From positions 4,167 to 68,166 of the forward strand of contig DASVDZ010000032.1 of the NCBI GenBank assembly GCA_036380835.1: 64,000 nt of DNA. Direction: 5' to 3'. This document shows positions 8,619 through 16,486 of the stretch, in pieces. Under the pieces are notes generated by a model. It ran no database searches and had not been told where the DNA came from. It was given only the letters and a program-made list of their open reading frames with translations. Made by a program: the position numbers and the translations under genes. Source of the DNA: DASQJL01 sp036380835. GTDB taxonomy: Bacteria; Eisenbacteria; RBG-16-71-46; SZUA-252. Position 1 is the first letter of the stretch, and each line of letters starts with the position of its first letter.

Positions 8619-8717
8619 TCGAGGGACGAGGCGGGGGCGCGCATGGCGTGGAGTCTCGCGACGGAACCGTGCGGCGTCAAGCGCGGGCTCGTGGCGCTCG
8701 AGCGAGCGATGCCCGGA

Positions 8718-8746
8718 TTGACGGGGCGGGACGCCCAGAGTACAGT
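8718..8746 (+). promoter_or_regulatory. Promoter of tRNA-Ala
   Basis: TTGACG (8718-8723), a 17-base spacer and TACAGT (8741-8746). Transcription would begin near 8753, fourteen bases before the mature tRNA. It matches the pattern seen before the other tRNA genes in this window. Confidence 0.65.
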
Positions 8747-8766
8747 TGATCGGTCGCGGAACGAAT

Positions 8767-8842
8767 GGGGCTGTAGCTCAATTGGGAGAGCGCTTGACTG
8801 GCAGTCAAGAGGTAGCGGGTTCGATCCCCGCCAGCTCCACCA
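8767..8842 (+). tRNA. tRNA-Ala (anticodon GGC)
   Basis: 76 bases fold as a full cloverleaf. The acceptor GGGGCTG pairs with CAGCTCC, the D arm is GCTC/GAGC, the anticodon arm CTTGA-CTGGCAG-TCAAG places GGC at 8800-8802, and the T arm is GCGGG-TTCGATC-CCCGC. The discriminator is A, followed by an encoded CCA. It reads GCC and GCU alanine codons; GCC is heavily used in this GC-rich genome. Confidence 0.97.
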
Positions 8843-8846
8843 TTCT

Positions 8847-9326
8847 TCAGCGGGCGACGACCGATGGCGTCGCGTCCGCGCGCCAGGCGACGGCGGCCTT
8901 CAGGGCCTGATCGGCCTCGACGAAGCTCACCCCGTTCCTCCCCACGATCCCGACGTAGTTGTCACGCAGAGAATCGATCAGGTAAGCGACGCCGCGCTCG
9001 AGCGCGAATCCGGCCACCTCCCCGCGGGAGCGTGGCTGGTCAATCGAGAGGAGCGCGGCCAGGCTGTCGGCGCGCACGAAGAGGTCGAGGATTCGGTCGG
9101 CGAAGTCGGCGTCCTGCAGCTCGCCCCGCGCGAGCGAGGCGCGGGCGAGGGTCAGCTCGTAGCAGATTTCATTGAACTCGCCGAGAATGGCGCTTCGCGC
9201 CGGCGCGCCGGAAGCGGCGCTGGCGTGGCGCGGCATCGCGAGGAGCAACGCGATCGCGACGGTCGTGGCGATTGCGCGCGTCGCCGGTGCGAACCACCCG
9301 GGACGAGCCCGATCCACTCTCATCAT
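8847..9326 (-). CDS. Small exported protein of unknown function
   Basis: 159 residues. The ATG at 9326 follows GGAAAGGA with four bases between; the next codon (9323) is also ATG. Residues 1-34 look like a signal peptide (TRAIATTVAIALLLAMPRHASA). The mature part is mostly helical and acidic (ILGEFNEICYELTLARASLARGELQDADFADRILDLFVRA and onwards) with a final segment VGRNGVSFVEADQALKAA. I recognise no domain. It is convergent with tRNA-Ala, its stop lying five bases from the tRNA end. Confidence 0.6.
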   Translation of the reverse strand: MMRVDRARPGWFAPATRAIATTVAIALLLAMPRHASAASGAPARSAILGEFNEICYELTLARASLARGELQDADFADRILDLFVRADSLAALLSIDQPRSRGEVAGFALERGVAYLIDSLRDNYVGIVGRNGVSFVEADQALKAAVAWRADATPSVVAR

Positions 9327-9452
9327 GCAGTCCTTTCCAGAGGCCCCCGGCCTCACTACAAATTTCGGCCGTGCGATCCGCCAACTTAACGGGCGAATGA
9401 TCGGGGGGATCGGGGTTTGCATCTTCCAATGGCCCCGCAAATTGCCCGTCCG

Positions 9453-9480
9453 TTGACGACGGCGGGGCGAATCTGATAAG
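9453..9480 (+). promoter_or_regulatory. Possible promoter of the M16-like gene
   Basis: TTGACG (9453-9458) followed after 16 bases by GATAAG (9475-9480). An alternative reading is TGATAAGTT as an extended -10 ending at 9482. Transcription would start close to the ATG codons at 9484/9490, giving a leaderless or nearly leaderless message. The sequence match is moderate. Confidence 0.35.
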
Positions 9481-9483
9481 TTT

Positions 9484-10890
9484 ATGGGGATGCCCTTGAC
9501 CCCGAATCCCATTCGAACGAAACGACTTTCAGGCACCGCCTGGGCCCTGCTGGCGGGGCTTCTGGCCGTCCTTCCGGCGCCGGGCCTGGCGCAGAAGACC
9601 ATGCCGATCCTTCCGGAGCGGCCCCGGGTGCCGGCCTACGACCCCGGCCTTCCCGTGGACCGGAAGGTGCTGAAGAACGGGGTCGTCCTGCTCGTCCAGG
9701 AGCAACGGACGAGCGACGCGGTGGCCGCGACCGTCGCCCTCAGGATGGGGCCGCTCTACGAGGAAGACGTGAACGCCGGGCTGAGCCAGGTGCTCATGCG
9801 GGCGATCACCGGCGCCACGGCGACCCACGATCCGATCGAGTTCCGCCTCCAATGCCTGGCCCACAAGACGGAGTTCCAGGGAGGCGCCAGCGCGGACTAC
9901 GGGCAGCTCGAGATGACGACCATCCGGGAGGAAGCCTCGCCCTCCCTCGACCTCATGGCCGACGTGATCCTCTCGCCCTCGTTCCCCGACACGTCGATCG
10001 AGAACGCGAAGGCCGCCTTCATGCGGGAGGCCGCGGACGACGTGGAGAGCCCGCTTCCGGCCACGTACGCCATGTTCCTTTCCGCGGTCTACCAGGGCTC
10101 GCCCTTCGCGCGGCCGCCGCACGGCTCCGTGCAGTCGCTGAACGAGTGCCACCGGAGCGACATCCTCGCGCTCTACAAGAAGTTCTTCGTGGGCTCGAAC
10201 ATGGCGGTCGCGGTCGTCGGGAACGTGGACGGCAAGAAGGTGATGGAACAACTCGAGCGGCGGTTCGCCGCCGCCCCGGTCGGCCAGCCTCCGCAGGCCG
10301 TCGGCTCCGACCCCGCTCCCCTCGCCGCCGACACGCTCATCACCGCAGAGCGTCCCTACCTGGCGCGGTCCCTGGTCTACGGCTTTCCGGCGCCGGGCTA
10401 TGCCGATCCCGACTACCCGGCGTTCATGGTGATCGACTCCTATCTCCGATCGGGGGACCGCTCGCCGATCACGTACTGGCTCCCCGAGCGGGGCCTGGCG
10501 GTCGGCGTCGGCGTGATGTACCCGAGCTATCCGCGGCGCTCGTCCATGGCGGTCTACCTCGGCGCGTCCCGGGCCAACTACGAGGCCGCTCGCGACACGG
10601 TCGTCGAGGTCTTCCGGACCCTCAAGGAGTTCCCCCTCGACAAGGGGGAATGGAGCGTCCAGCTCAAGCGCGTGCAGAACGGATTCTTCTTCAAGCAGAA
10701 CGAGCCCATCGTCCGCGCGCGAAACCTCTCCCGCTGGGAGATCCAGGGCGTCGGGCAGGACTTCCCGCGCGCCTTCGAGACCAAGCTGCTTCAGCTCACG
10801 CCCGAGGAGGTGCGCGACACCGCGGCCCGGTGGCTCGTCCACTCGTGCCTCGCGTCGCTCAAGCCGACCGAAGGCGACACCAAGCCCTAG
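9484..10890 (+). CDS. M16-fold protein lacking the zinc-protease motif
   Basis: 468 residues with a signal peptide (RLSGTAWALLAGLLAVLPAPGLA). The rest follows the two-lobed M16 (pitrilysin/insulinase, PqqL/YmxG-like) fold: LKNGVVLLVQEQRTS, then the helix that should carry HxxEH, and later MAVAVVGNVDGKKVMEQLERRF. At about residues 97-110 the family motif GLxHxxEHMxxxG is replaced by GLSQVLMRAITG, so the zinc ligands are gone. It therefore resembles the non-catalytic M16 partner subunits that work beside an active one. It lies first in a run with trpS, which starts on the base after its stop. ATG at 9490 is an alternative start. Confidence 0.78.
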   Translation: MGMPLTPNPIRTKRLSGTAWALLAGLLAVLPAPGLAQKTMPILPERPRVPAYDPGLPVDRKVLKNGVVLLVQEQRTSDAVAATVALRMGPLYEEDVNAGLSQVLMRAITGATATHDPIEFRLQCLAHKTEFQGGASADYGQLEMTTIREEASPSLDLMADVILSPSFPDTSIENAKAAFMREAADDVESPLPATYAMFLSAVYQGSPFARPPHGSVQSLNECHRSDILALYKKFFVGSNMAVAVVGNVDGKKVMEQLERRFAAAPVGQPPQAVGSDPAPLAADTLITAERPYLARSLVYGFPAPGYADPDYPAFMVIDSYLRSGDRSPITYWLPERGLAVGVGVMYPSYPRRSSMAVYLGASRANYEAARDTVVEVFRTLKEFPLDKGEWSVQLKRVQNGFFFKQNEPIVRARNLSRWEIQGVGQDFPRAFETKLLQLTPEEVRDTAARWLVHSCLASLKPTEGDTKP

Positions 10891-11874
10891 ATGCGGCGCC
10901 CCCGCATCCTGAGCGGCATGCGCCCCACCGGGCGCCTCCACCTCGGCAACTATCTAGGCGCGCTCCAGAACTGGGTTACGCTCCAGGACGAGTGTGAGAA
11001 CCTCCACATGGTCGCCGACTGGCACGCGCTGACGACCGACTATGAGCACACGCGAGAGATCGTGCCGAACACCCTGGAGATGGTGATCGACTGGCTCGCG
11101 GCCGGAATCGATCCCGAGAAGAGCCCGGTCTTCGTCCAGTCGCACGTGAAGGAGCACGCTGAGCTCCACCTCCTCCTCTCGATGCTGATCACGACCAGCC
11201 GGCTCGAGCGCAATCCGACCGTGAAGGAGCAGGTGCGCGACCTGGAGCTCGAGGATCACGTCTCCTACGGGCACCTGGGCTACCCGGTCCTCCAGGCCGC
11301 CGACATCCTCCTCTACAAGGCGAACCTCGTGCCGGTGGGGGAGGATCAGGTGCCGCACGTCGAGATGACGCGCGAGCTCGCCCGGAAGTTCAATTCACTC
11401 TACGGCGAGGTCTTCCCGGTGCCGGAACCCAAGCTGACGCGATTCGCGCGGGTCCCCGGCCTCGACGGGCGGCGGATGAGCAAGTCGCTCGGCAATACGA
11501 TCCTGCTCACCGACTCGCCAGAAACGATCGAGGCGAAGGTCAAGACCGCCTACACCGACCCGAAGAAGATCCGTCTCACCGATCCGGGAAATCCGGACGG
11601 ATGCGTCGTCTTCGCGTATCATCGGGCCTGGAACGCCGAGAACGCGCCGGCCATCGACGCGGCGTGTCGCGCCGGCCAGCTCGGCTGCGTGGCGGACAAG
11701 CGCGACCTGGCGAAGATCCTCGCCGAGAAGCTCGCGCCGATCCGGGAACGGCGGCAGGAGCTGGAGGCGCACCCGGAGCGGGTGCGCGAGGCGCTCCGCC
11801 ACGGCGAGGAGCGGGCGCGGGCGGTCGCCCAGCAGACGATGCGCGAGGTGCGTGAGGCGATGAGCCTGGGATGA
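10891..11874 (+). CDS. trpS: Tryptophanyl-tRNA synthetase
   Basis: 327 residues, standard for bacterial TrpRS, a class I synthetase that charges tRNA-Trp. The HIGH motif is HLGN (17-20) after SGMRPTGRL, and the KMSKS loop is RMSKS (195-199). The GEDQVPHVEMTRELARKFN stretch of the active site is intact. The ATG abuts the stop of the upstream M16-like gene, and its own TGA overlaps the scpA start as ATGA, so translation is likely coupled along this unit. Confidence 0.96.
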   Translation: MRRPRILSGMRPTGRLHLGNYLGALQNWVTLQDECENLHMVADWHALTTDYEHTREIVPNTLEMVIDWLAAGIDPEKSPVFVQSHVKEHAELHLLLSMLITTSRLERNPTVKEQVRDLELEDHVSYGHLGYPVLQAADILLYKANLVPVGEDQVPHVEMTRELARKFNSLYGEVFPVPEPKLTRFARVPGLDGRRMSKSLGNTILLTDSPETIEAKVKTAYTDPKKIRLTDPGNPDGCVVFAYHRAWNAENAPAIDAACRAGQLGCVADKRDLAKILAEKLAPIRERRQELEAHPERVREALRHGEERARAVAQQTMREVREAMSLG

Positions 11875-12686
11875 GCGAGATCGGGACCGATCGGGAAACG
11901 GCGGCCGGGGGGCCCGACCAAGGCGCGGGCGCGGGGCATACCCCGATCCGCGTCCAACTGCCCGCGTTCGAGGGGCCGCTCGACCTCCTCCTCCACCTGA
12001 TCCAGCAGGACGAGATCGAGATCACCGACATCCCGATCGCGCGGATCACGAAGCAGTACCTGGAAACCCTCGAGCTGATGCGCGAGCTCGACCTCGAGGT
12101 GGCCGGCGAGTTCCTCGTCATGGCGGCGACGCTCATGCGGATCAAGGCGCGGATGCTCCTCCCGCCGGCGATCAGCGAGGAGGCCGAGGAGGAGGACCCG
12201 CGCGAGGGCCTCGTGCGCCAGCTCCTCGAGTACCGGCGTTTCAAGGAGGCGTCGCGTGATCTGGAGCGGCTCGAAACCGAGCGGCGGCTCCGGTTCGAGC
12301 GCGGGGCTCCGGCGCAGCTCGAGGACCCGGAGGCGAGCGAGCTCCTCCCGGTCAGCCTCTTCCGGCTCCTCGACGCGCTCAAGAACGTCCTCTCCCGCCA
12401 GGCGCCGCCCGTCGTGCACACGATCGTGGCCGAGCCGATCCGCCTCGAGGAGGCGATCGGCCTCATGGAGGTGAATCTCAGGGAGCGCCCGCGACTCCTC
12501 TTCGAGGAGCTGCTCGGCCTCTTCGTGAGCCGGATCGAGAAGATCACCGCGTTCCTCGGCCTCCTCGAGATGCTCAAGCTCGGGCGCGTCGTGGTCGCTC
12601 AGGAAGAGTTGTTCGGACCCATTTGGATCGAGTGGAACGGCGACGTGCCGGTCGAGGCCGAGCCGGCGCTCATCGAGGAGGAATGA
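11871..12686 (+). CDS. scpA: Segregation and condensation protein A
   Basis: 271 residues. ScpA is the kleisin that bridges SMC ATPase heads in the bacterial condensin with ScpB. The family N-terminus is clear (VQLPAFEGPLDLLLHLIQQDEIEITDIPIARIT), then MAATLMRIKARMLLP. A charged linker precedes the winged-helix C-terminus (FEELLGLFVSRIEKITAFLGLLEMLKLGRVVVAQEELFGPI). ATGA overlaps join it to trpS before and scpB after; scpA-scpB-rluB is a widespread order. Confidence 0.95.
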   Translation: MSEIGTDRETAAGGPDQGAGAGHTPIRVQLPAFEGPLDLLLHLIQQDEIEITDIPIARITKQYLETLELMRELDLEVAGEFLVMAATLMRIKARMLLPPAISEEAEEEDPREGLVRQLLEYRRFKEASRDLERLETERRLRFERGAPAQLEDPEASELLPVSLFRLLDALKNVLSRQAPPVVHTIVAEPIRLEEAIGLMEVNLRERPRLLFEELLGLFVSRIEKITAFLGLLEMLKLGRVVVAQEELFGPIWIEWNGDVPVEAEPALIEEE

Positions 12687-12691
12687 CCGCG

Positions 12692-13303
12692 ATGCCGACG
12701 ACCGAACAGATCCTCGAAGCGCTCCTCTTCGCGAGCGATTCCCCCGTCGGGCTCTCCACCCTGGTCGAGGTACTGGACGGTCCCGACGGCGCGGAGGTCT
12801 CCGCGGCGCTCGCGCGCCTCTCGCGCGAGTTCGAAGAGGCGGGGCGCGGCGTGGCGCTCGCCGAGATCGCCGGCGGGTGGCAGCTCCTCTCCCGGAAGGA
12901 GTGTGCTCCCTGGATCGAGCGGATGCTCCGCTCGCGCCGGAAGGTGCGGCTCTCGAGGGCGGGGCTCGAGACGCTGGCGATCGTCGCCTACAAGCAACCG
13001 GTCACCAAGGTCGAGATCGATTCGATCCGCGGCGTCGATTCGGGGGGCGCGCTCCATACGCTCCTCGAACGGAACCTGGTCGCGATCAAGGGCCGGTCCA
13101 AGGGCGTCGGCCGTCCGCTCGTCTACGCCACCTCGTCCGAATTCCTCTCGTACATGGGGCTGAACGACCTCGCCGACCTGCCGGAGCTGAAGGAGCTCGG
13201 CTCCGTGCTCGAGGACCGCGAGCGCGCCCAGATGGAGCTCGATCCGGTCGAGGGCGAGACGGTAGCCGCGTCGAGCGCGCCGGACGGCGAGGGTGCGGCT
13301 TAA
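12692..13303 (+). CDS. scpB: Segregation and condensation protein B
   Basis: 203 residues from the ATG at 12692. An ATG at 12683 overlaps the scpA stop, but the strong AGGAGG at 12676-12681 lies only one base before it and ten bases before 12692, so 12692 is preferred. Two winged-helix domains are present: QILEALLFASDSPV with AEIAGGWQLLSRKECAPWIERM, then LSRAGLETLAIVAYKQPVTKVEIDSIRGVDS and VGRPLVYATSSEFLSYMGLNDLADLP, all hallmark ScpB. It dimerises and binds the ScpA linker. The tail overlaps the rluB start. Confidence 0.94.
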   Translation: MPTTEQILEALLFASDSPVGLSTLVEVLDGPDGAEVSAALARLSREFEEAGRGVALAEIAGGWQLLSRKECAPWIERMLRSRRKVRLSRAGLETLAIVAYKQPVTKVEIDSIRGVDSGGALHTLLERNLVAIKGRSKGVGRPLVYATSSEFLSYMGLNDLADLPELKELGSVLEDRERAQMELDPVEGETVAASSAPDGEGAA

Positions 13304-14015
13304 CCTATTCCTCGCGCGCGCCGGATCGGGATCGAGGCGCGAGGCCGACGCGTGGATCCGGGCCGGCCGCGTGCGGATCAACGGCCGGGAGCCGGAGGGA
13401 ATGGGCGCCGACGTCCTTCCCGGCCGTGACCGCGTCACCCTCGACGGCCGCCTCCTGACGCTCCCCGCGCAGCACCGGTACGCCGCCTATCACAAGCCCC
13501 CCGAGACGCTGGTCAGCCGCCGCTCCCAGGGCGGGAAGCGGACGATCTTCGACGAGCTGGGGCAAGCGGCGAAGGGGCTGATGCCGGTCGGCCGTCTCGA
13601 CTATCTCTCGGAAGGGCTCCTGCTCTTGACCGACGACGGGACGCTCTCCGAGGCGCTCCTCCATCCCCGTTCCGCGCTCCTCCGCCGCTACCGTCTCTGG
13701 GTCCTCCCGGTGCCGGACCCGCCCGCCCTGCGACGGCTGAACGAAGGAGCCGTCGTGGAGGGGGTCCACGTCCGGCCGCTCCGCGTCGTCCTGGAGGGCG
13801 CCGCGCACGGGCGCGGCATCCTCGCCGTCGACGTGGCGGAGGGGAGGAAACGAGAGGTGCGAACGCTCGCGAAGGTGGCCGGCATCTACGTCGAGCGCCT
13901 CGTCCGCATCCAGTTCGGACCGATCCATCTCGGCGCGCAGCGGCGGGGAACGCTCCGCCCGCTCGATCCGCGGGAGGTGACGGCGCTCCGTCGCGCGGCG
14001 GGCGGCTCGGTGTGA
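13293..14015 (+). CDS. rluB: RsuA/RluB-family 23S rRNA pseudouridine synthase
   Basis: 240 residues from a GTG at 13293, eleven bases inside scpB. Residues 1-60 are an S4 RNA-binding domain (LNLFLARAGSGSRREADAWIRAGRVRING). The catalytic domain holds the aspartate motif GRLDYLSEGLLLLTDDG and ends EGRKREVRTLAKVAG.YVERLVRIQFGPI. The family makes pseudouridine in 23S helix 89 (RluB) or in 16S (RsuA); the scpAB context favours RluB. It closes the trpS-scpAB unit. Confidence 0.92.
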   Translation: MRLNLFLARAGSGSRREADAWIRAGRVRINGREPEGMGADVLPGRDRVTLDGRLLTLPAQHRYAAYHKPPETLVSRRSQGGKRTIFDELGQAAKGLMPVGRLDYLSEGLLLLTDDGTLSEALLHPRSALLRRYRLWVLPVPDPPALRRLNEGAVVEGVHVRPLRVVLEGAAHGRGILAVDVAEGRKREVRTLAKVAGIYVERLVRIQFGPIHLGAQRRGTLRPLDPREVTALRRAAGGSV

Positions 14016-14021
14016 TAGACT
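14013..14021 (+). promoter_or_regulatory. Possible extended -10 promoter before hisC
   Basis: TGATAGACT (14013-14021) fits the TGnTAnnnT form, and its hexamer TAGACT is identical to the -10 of tRNA-Pro(CGG). No good -35 is seen 16-18 bases upstream. A start near 14028 would give hisC a leader of about 30 bases. Confidence 0.35.
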
Positions 14022-14058
14022 GCCGATCGGCTCGCGGGAGCCACGGGGGAATCGAGCC

Positions 14059-15159
14059 ATGACGCTACGAGCGATGGACACGGTCCGACCCGAAATTCAG
14101 AAACTGACGCCGTACGTGCCCGGCAAGCCGATCGAAGAGCTCGAACGGGAGCTGGGCATTTCGAACGCGATCAAGCTCGCCTCGAACGAGAATCCGCTCG
14201 GTCCGTCGCCGCTCGCGATCGCGGCGATGAGCGCCGCGATGCACGGCGTGAACCGGTATCCCGACGGCTCGTCGTATTACTTGAGGGAGGCGCTCGCGTC
14301 GCACTGGAGCGTCCCGATGGATTGGATCGCCGTCGGGTCGGGCTCCAACGACCTGATCGACGTCCTCTGCCGCATCCACCTGAGTCCGGGCGACGAGGCG
14401 ATCATGTCGCATCCGTCGTTCGTGATGTTCGCGATCGCCGCCCAGGTCGCGGGCGGCGCCCTGGTGCGGGTGCCGGGCCGGGCGCTCTTCCACGATCCCG
14501 AGGCGATGCTCGCCGCGATCACCGATCGCACGAAGCTCGTCTACTTCAGCAATCCCGACAATCCGACGGGTACCATCGTCCGGCGTCGCGCCCTCGACGA
14601 GTACTTCCGCCGCGTCCCCGAGCAGATCCTCACGATCCTCGATGAGGCCTACTTCGAGTACGTGACCGATCCCGAGTACCCGAACGGGCTCGAGTATCTT
14701 CGGCGGGGCAAGCGCGTCGCGGTGCTCCGCACGTTCTCGAAGATCTACGCGCTCGCGGGGCTGCGCGTCGGGTACGGGTTCTTCCCGGAGGATCTGGCGG
14801 GCCTCGTGCACCGCGTCCGCCTTCCGTTCAACGTGACGAGCGTCGCCCAGGCCGCCGCGCGGGCGAGCCTCCAGGATCCGGAGCAGGTGCGCCGGACCCG
14901 GGAGATGAACGAGGAGGGGATCGCCTCGTTCGAGCGCGAGCTGCCGCGCCTCGGCATCGAGCTGACGCCGACGTGGACCAACTTCGTCCTCGCCCGCTTC
15001 CCGCACTCCGCGATCGAGGCCGCGCGCACGCTCGAGCGCCATGGGGTGATCATTCGTCCCATGACCTCCTTCGGGCTCCCGGCGGAGTACGCCCGGATCA
15101 GCGTGGGAACGAGGATCGAGAACGAACGGCTCTTCGAGGCCCTGAAGCGGATTCTGTGA
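14059..15159 (+). CDS. hisC: Histidinol-phosphate aminotransferase
   Basis: 366 residues. A PLP enzyme of fold type I that converts imidazole-acetol phosphate to histidinol phosphate with glutamate; relatives also serve tyrosine and phenylalanine transamination. It shows KLASNENPLGPSP, the PDNPTGT motif, DEAYFEYV and the PLP lysine in TFSKIYALAGLRVGYG (about K228). The ATG at 14059 follows ACGGGGGAA; an ATG at 14074 is an alternative. The next gene is aroA, not a his gene, so an aromatic role is possible: in many bacteria a hisC paralogue sits in this aromatic-synthesis position. Confidence 0.9.
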   Translation: MTLRAMDTVRPEIQKLTPYVPGKPIEELERELGISNAIKLASNENPLGPSPLAIAAMSAAMHGVNRYPDGSSYYLREALASHWSVPMDWIAVGSGSNDLIDVLCRIHLSPGDEAIMSHPSFVMFAIAAQVAGGALVRVPGRALFHDPEAMLAAITDRTKLVYFSNPDNPTGTIVRRRALDEYFRRVPEQILTILDEAYFEYVTDPEYPNGLEYLRRGKRVAVLRTFSKIYALAGLRVGYGFFPEDLAGLVHRVRLPFNVTSVAQAAARASLQDPEQVRRTREMNEEGIASFERELPRLGIELTPTWTNFVLARFPHSAIEAARTLERHGVIIRPMTSFGLPAEYARISVGTRIENERLFEALKRIL

Positions 15160-15208
15160 TCCTGGGACGGGACGCGAAGGCCGCCGCCGCGGGTCGGGAG
15201 CGGCTCCG

Positions 15209-16486
15209 TTGAGCCGCGCCTTGGTCCGGCCAGGACGTCCGCTGCGCGGCGAAACGGCCGTCCCGGGCGACAAGTCGATCACGCAGCGGGCGATCCTCCT
15301 CGGCGCGCTCGCGGGCGGCGCGACGAGGATCCGCGGCGGGAACCCGGGGGGCGACGCGAAGGCGGCCCTCGGGGTCGTCCGCGCGCTCGGCGTCACCGTG
15401 CGCGCGTCGGCGTCCGAATGGCTCCTCCGGGGCGGGCCGCTTCGAGAGAGCGAGCGCGTCCTCGACGCCAGGAATTCGGGCACCACGCTCCGGCTCGCCG
15501 CCGGCCTCCTCGCCGCCCAGCCCTTCCTCTCCATCCTGACCGGCGACGCCTCCCTCCGCCGACGGCCGGTCGACCGCGTGATCGTCCCGCTCCGCCGCCT
15601 CGGCGCCGATCTCGCGGCGCGCGCCGGCGACCGGCTGCCGCCGATCGCGATCCGCGGGAAGGCGCTCCATGGAGCCGACGTCCGCACGGGCGTGGCCAGC
15701 GCCCAAGTGAAGAGCGCCGTCCTCCTCGCCGCCGTCCAGGCCTCCGGCGCCACCACGGTCGAGGAGCCGGTCGCGACGCGCGACCATACGGAGCGGATGC
15801 TGCCCGCGTTCGGCGTTCCGGTCGCGCGCGAGGGGCGCCGGCTTCGGGTCGACGGCCCCGCGCTCCTCCACGGCGCGGAGATCGACGTGCCGGGCGACCC
15901 CTCGGCCGCGGCCTTCGTCGTGGCGGCGGCGGCGCTCGTTCCGGGCTCCGACGTCCTGATCCGCGGCGTCTCGGTGAATCCCACGCGAACGGCCTTCTTC
16001 GACCGGGCGGTCGCCATGGGCGCGCTGCTCGAGCGGGCGAACGAGCGCGACGCGGGAGGCGAACCGGTCGCCGATCTCCGGGTCCGCGCGGGAGCGCTCC
16101 GGCCGGTCGTGGTCGGCCCCGCGGAAGCGCCCAGCCTGATCGACGAGCTGCCGCTCCTCGCGGTCCTGGCGGCTTTCGCGCCGGGCCTGAGCCGGATCCG
16201 GGGCGCCGGTGAGCTCCGGGTGAAGGAGTCGGATCGCGTCGCCACGGTGGCCGTGGGCCTTCGGGCGATCGGGGTGTCGGTCGAGGAGCACGAGGACGGC
16301 TGGACCATCGAGGGAAAGGAGTCGCTTCGCGGGGGCGTGGTCGAGGCCGCGGGCGATCACCGCGTGGCGATGGCGTTCCTCGTCGCGGGGCTTCGCGCCA
16401 AAGGCGGCGTCACCGTGGCAGGCGCCGACGCGGCGGCGGTCTCCGATCCGGCCTTCCTCGCCCGGCTTCGCAGGCTCGCCAAGTGA
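15209..16486 (+). CDS. aroA: 3-phosphoshikimate 1-carboxyvinyltransferase (EPSP synthase)
   Basis: 425 residues from a TTG at 15209 with GGGAG eight bases upstream. EPSP synthase joins PEP and shikimate 3-phosphate in the shikimate pathway. The PEP-binding motif is GDKSITQRAILLGALAGG, then NSGTTLRLAAGLLA, TQVKSAVLLA-type AQVKSAVLLA, PGDPSAAAF and LRVKESDRVATVA. The family usually has LxGxAGTA.R in class I; the NSGT variant here is normal for class II-type enzymes. It overlaps the next gene by GTGA. Confidence 0.95.
   Translation: MSRALVRPGRPLRGETAVPGDKSITQRAILLGALAGGATRIRGGNPGGDAKAALGVVRALGVTVRASASEWLLRGGPLRESERVLDARNSGTTLRLAAGLLAAQPFLSILTGDASLRRRPVDRVIVPLRRLGADLAARAGDRLPPIAIRGKALHGADVRTGVASAQVKSAVLLAAVQASGATTVEEPVATRDHTERMLPAFGVPVAREGRRLRVDGPALLHGAEIDVPGDPSAAAFVVAAAALVPGSDVLIRGVSVNPTRTAFFDRAVAMGALLERANERDAGGEPVADLRVRAGALRPVVVGPAEAPSLIDELPLLAVLAAFAPGLSRIRGAGELRVKESDRVATVAVGLRAIGVSVEEHEDGWTIEGKESLRGGVVEAAGDHRVAMAFLVAGLRAKGGVTVAGADAAAVSDPAFLARLRRLAK

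Noticed and set aside
10954..11358. Antisense frames opposite trpS
   Set aside because: Composition of a shadow frame and no ribosome site; trpS is certain.
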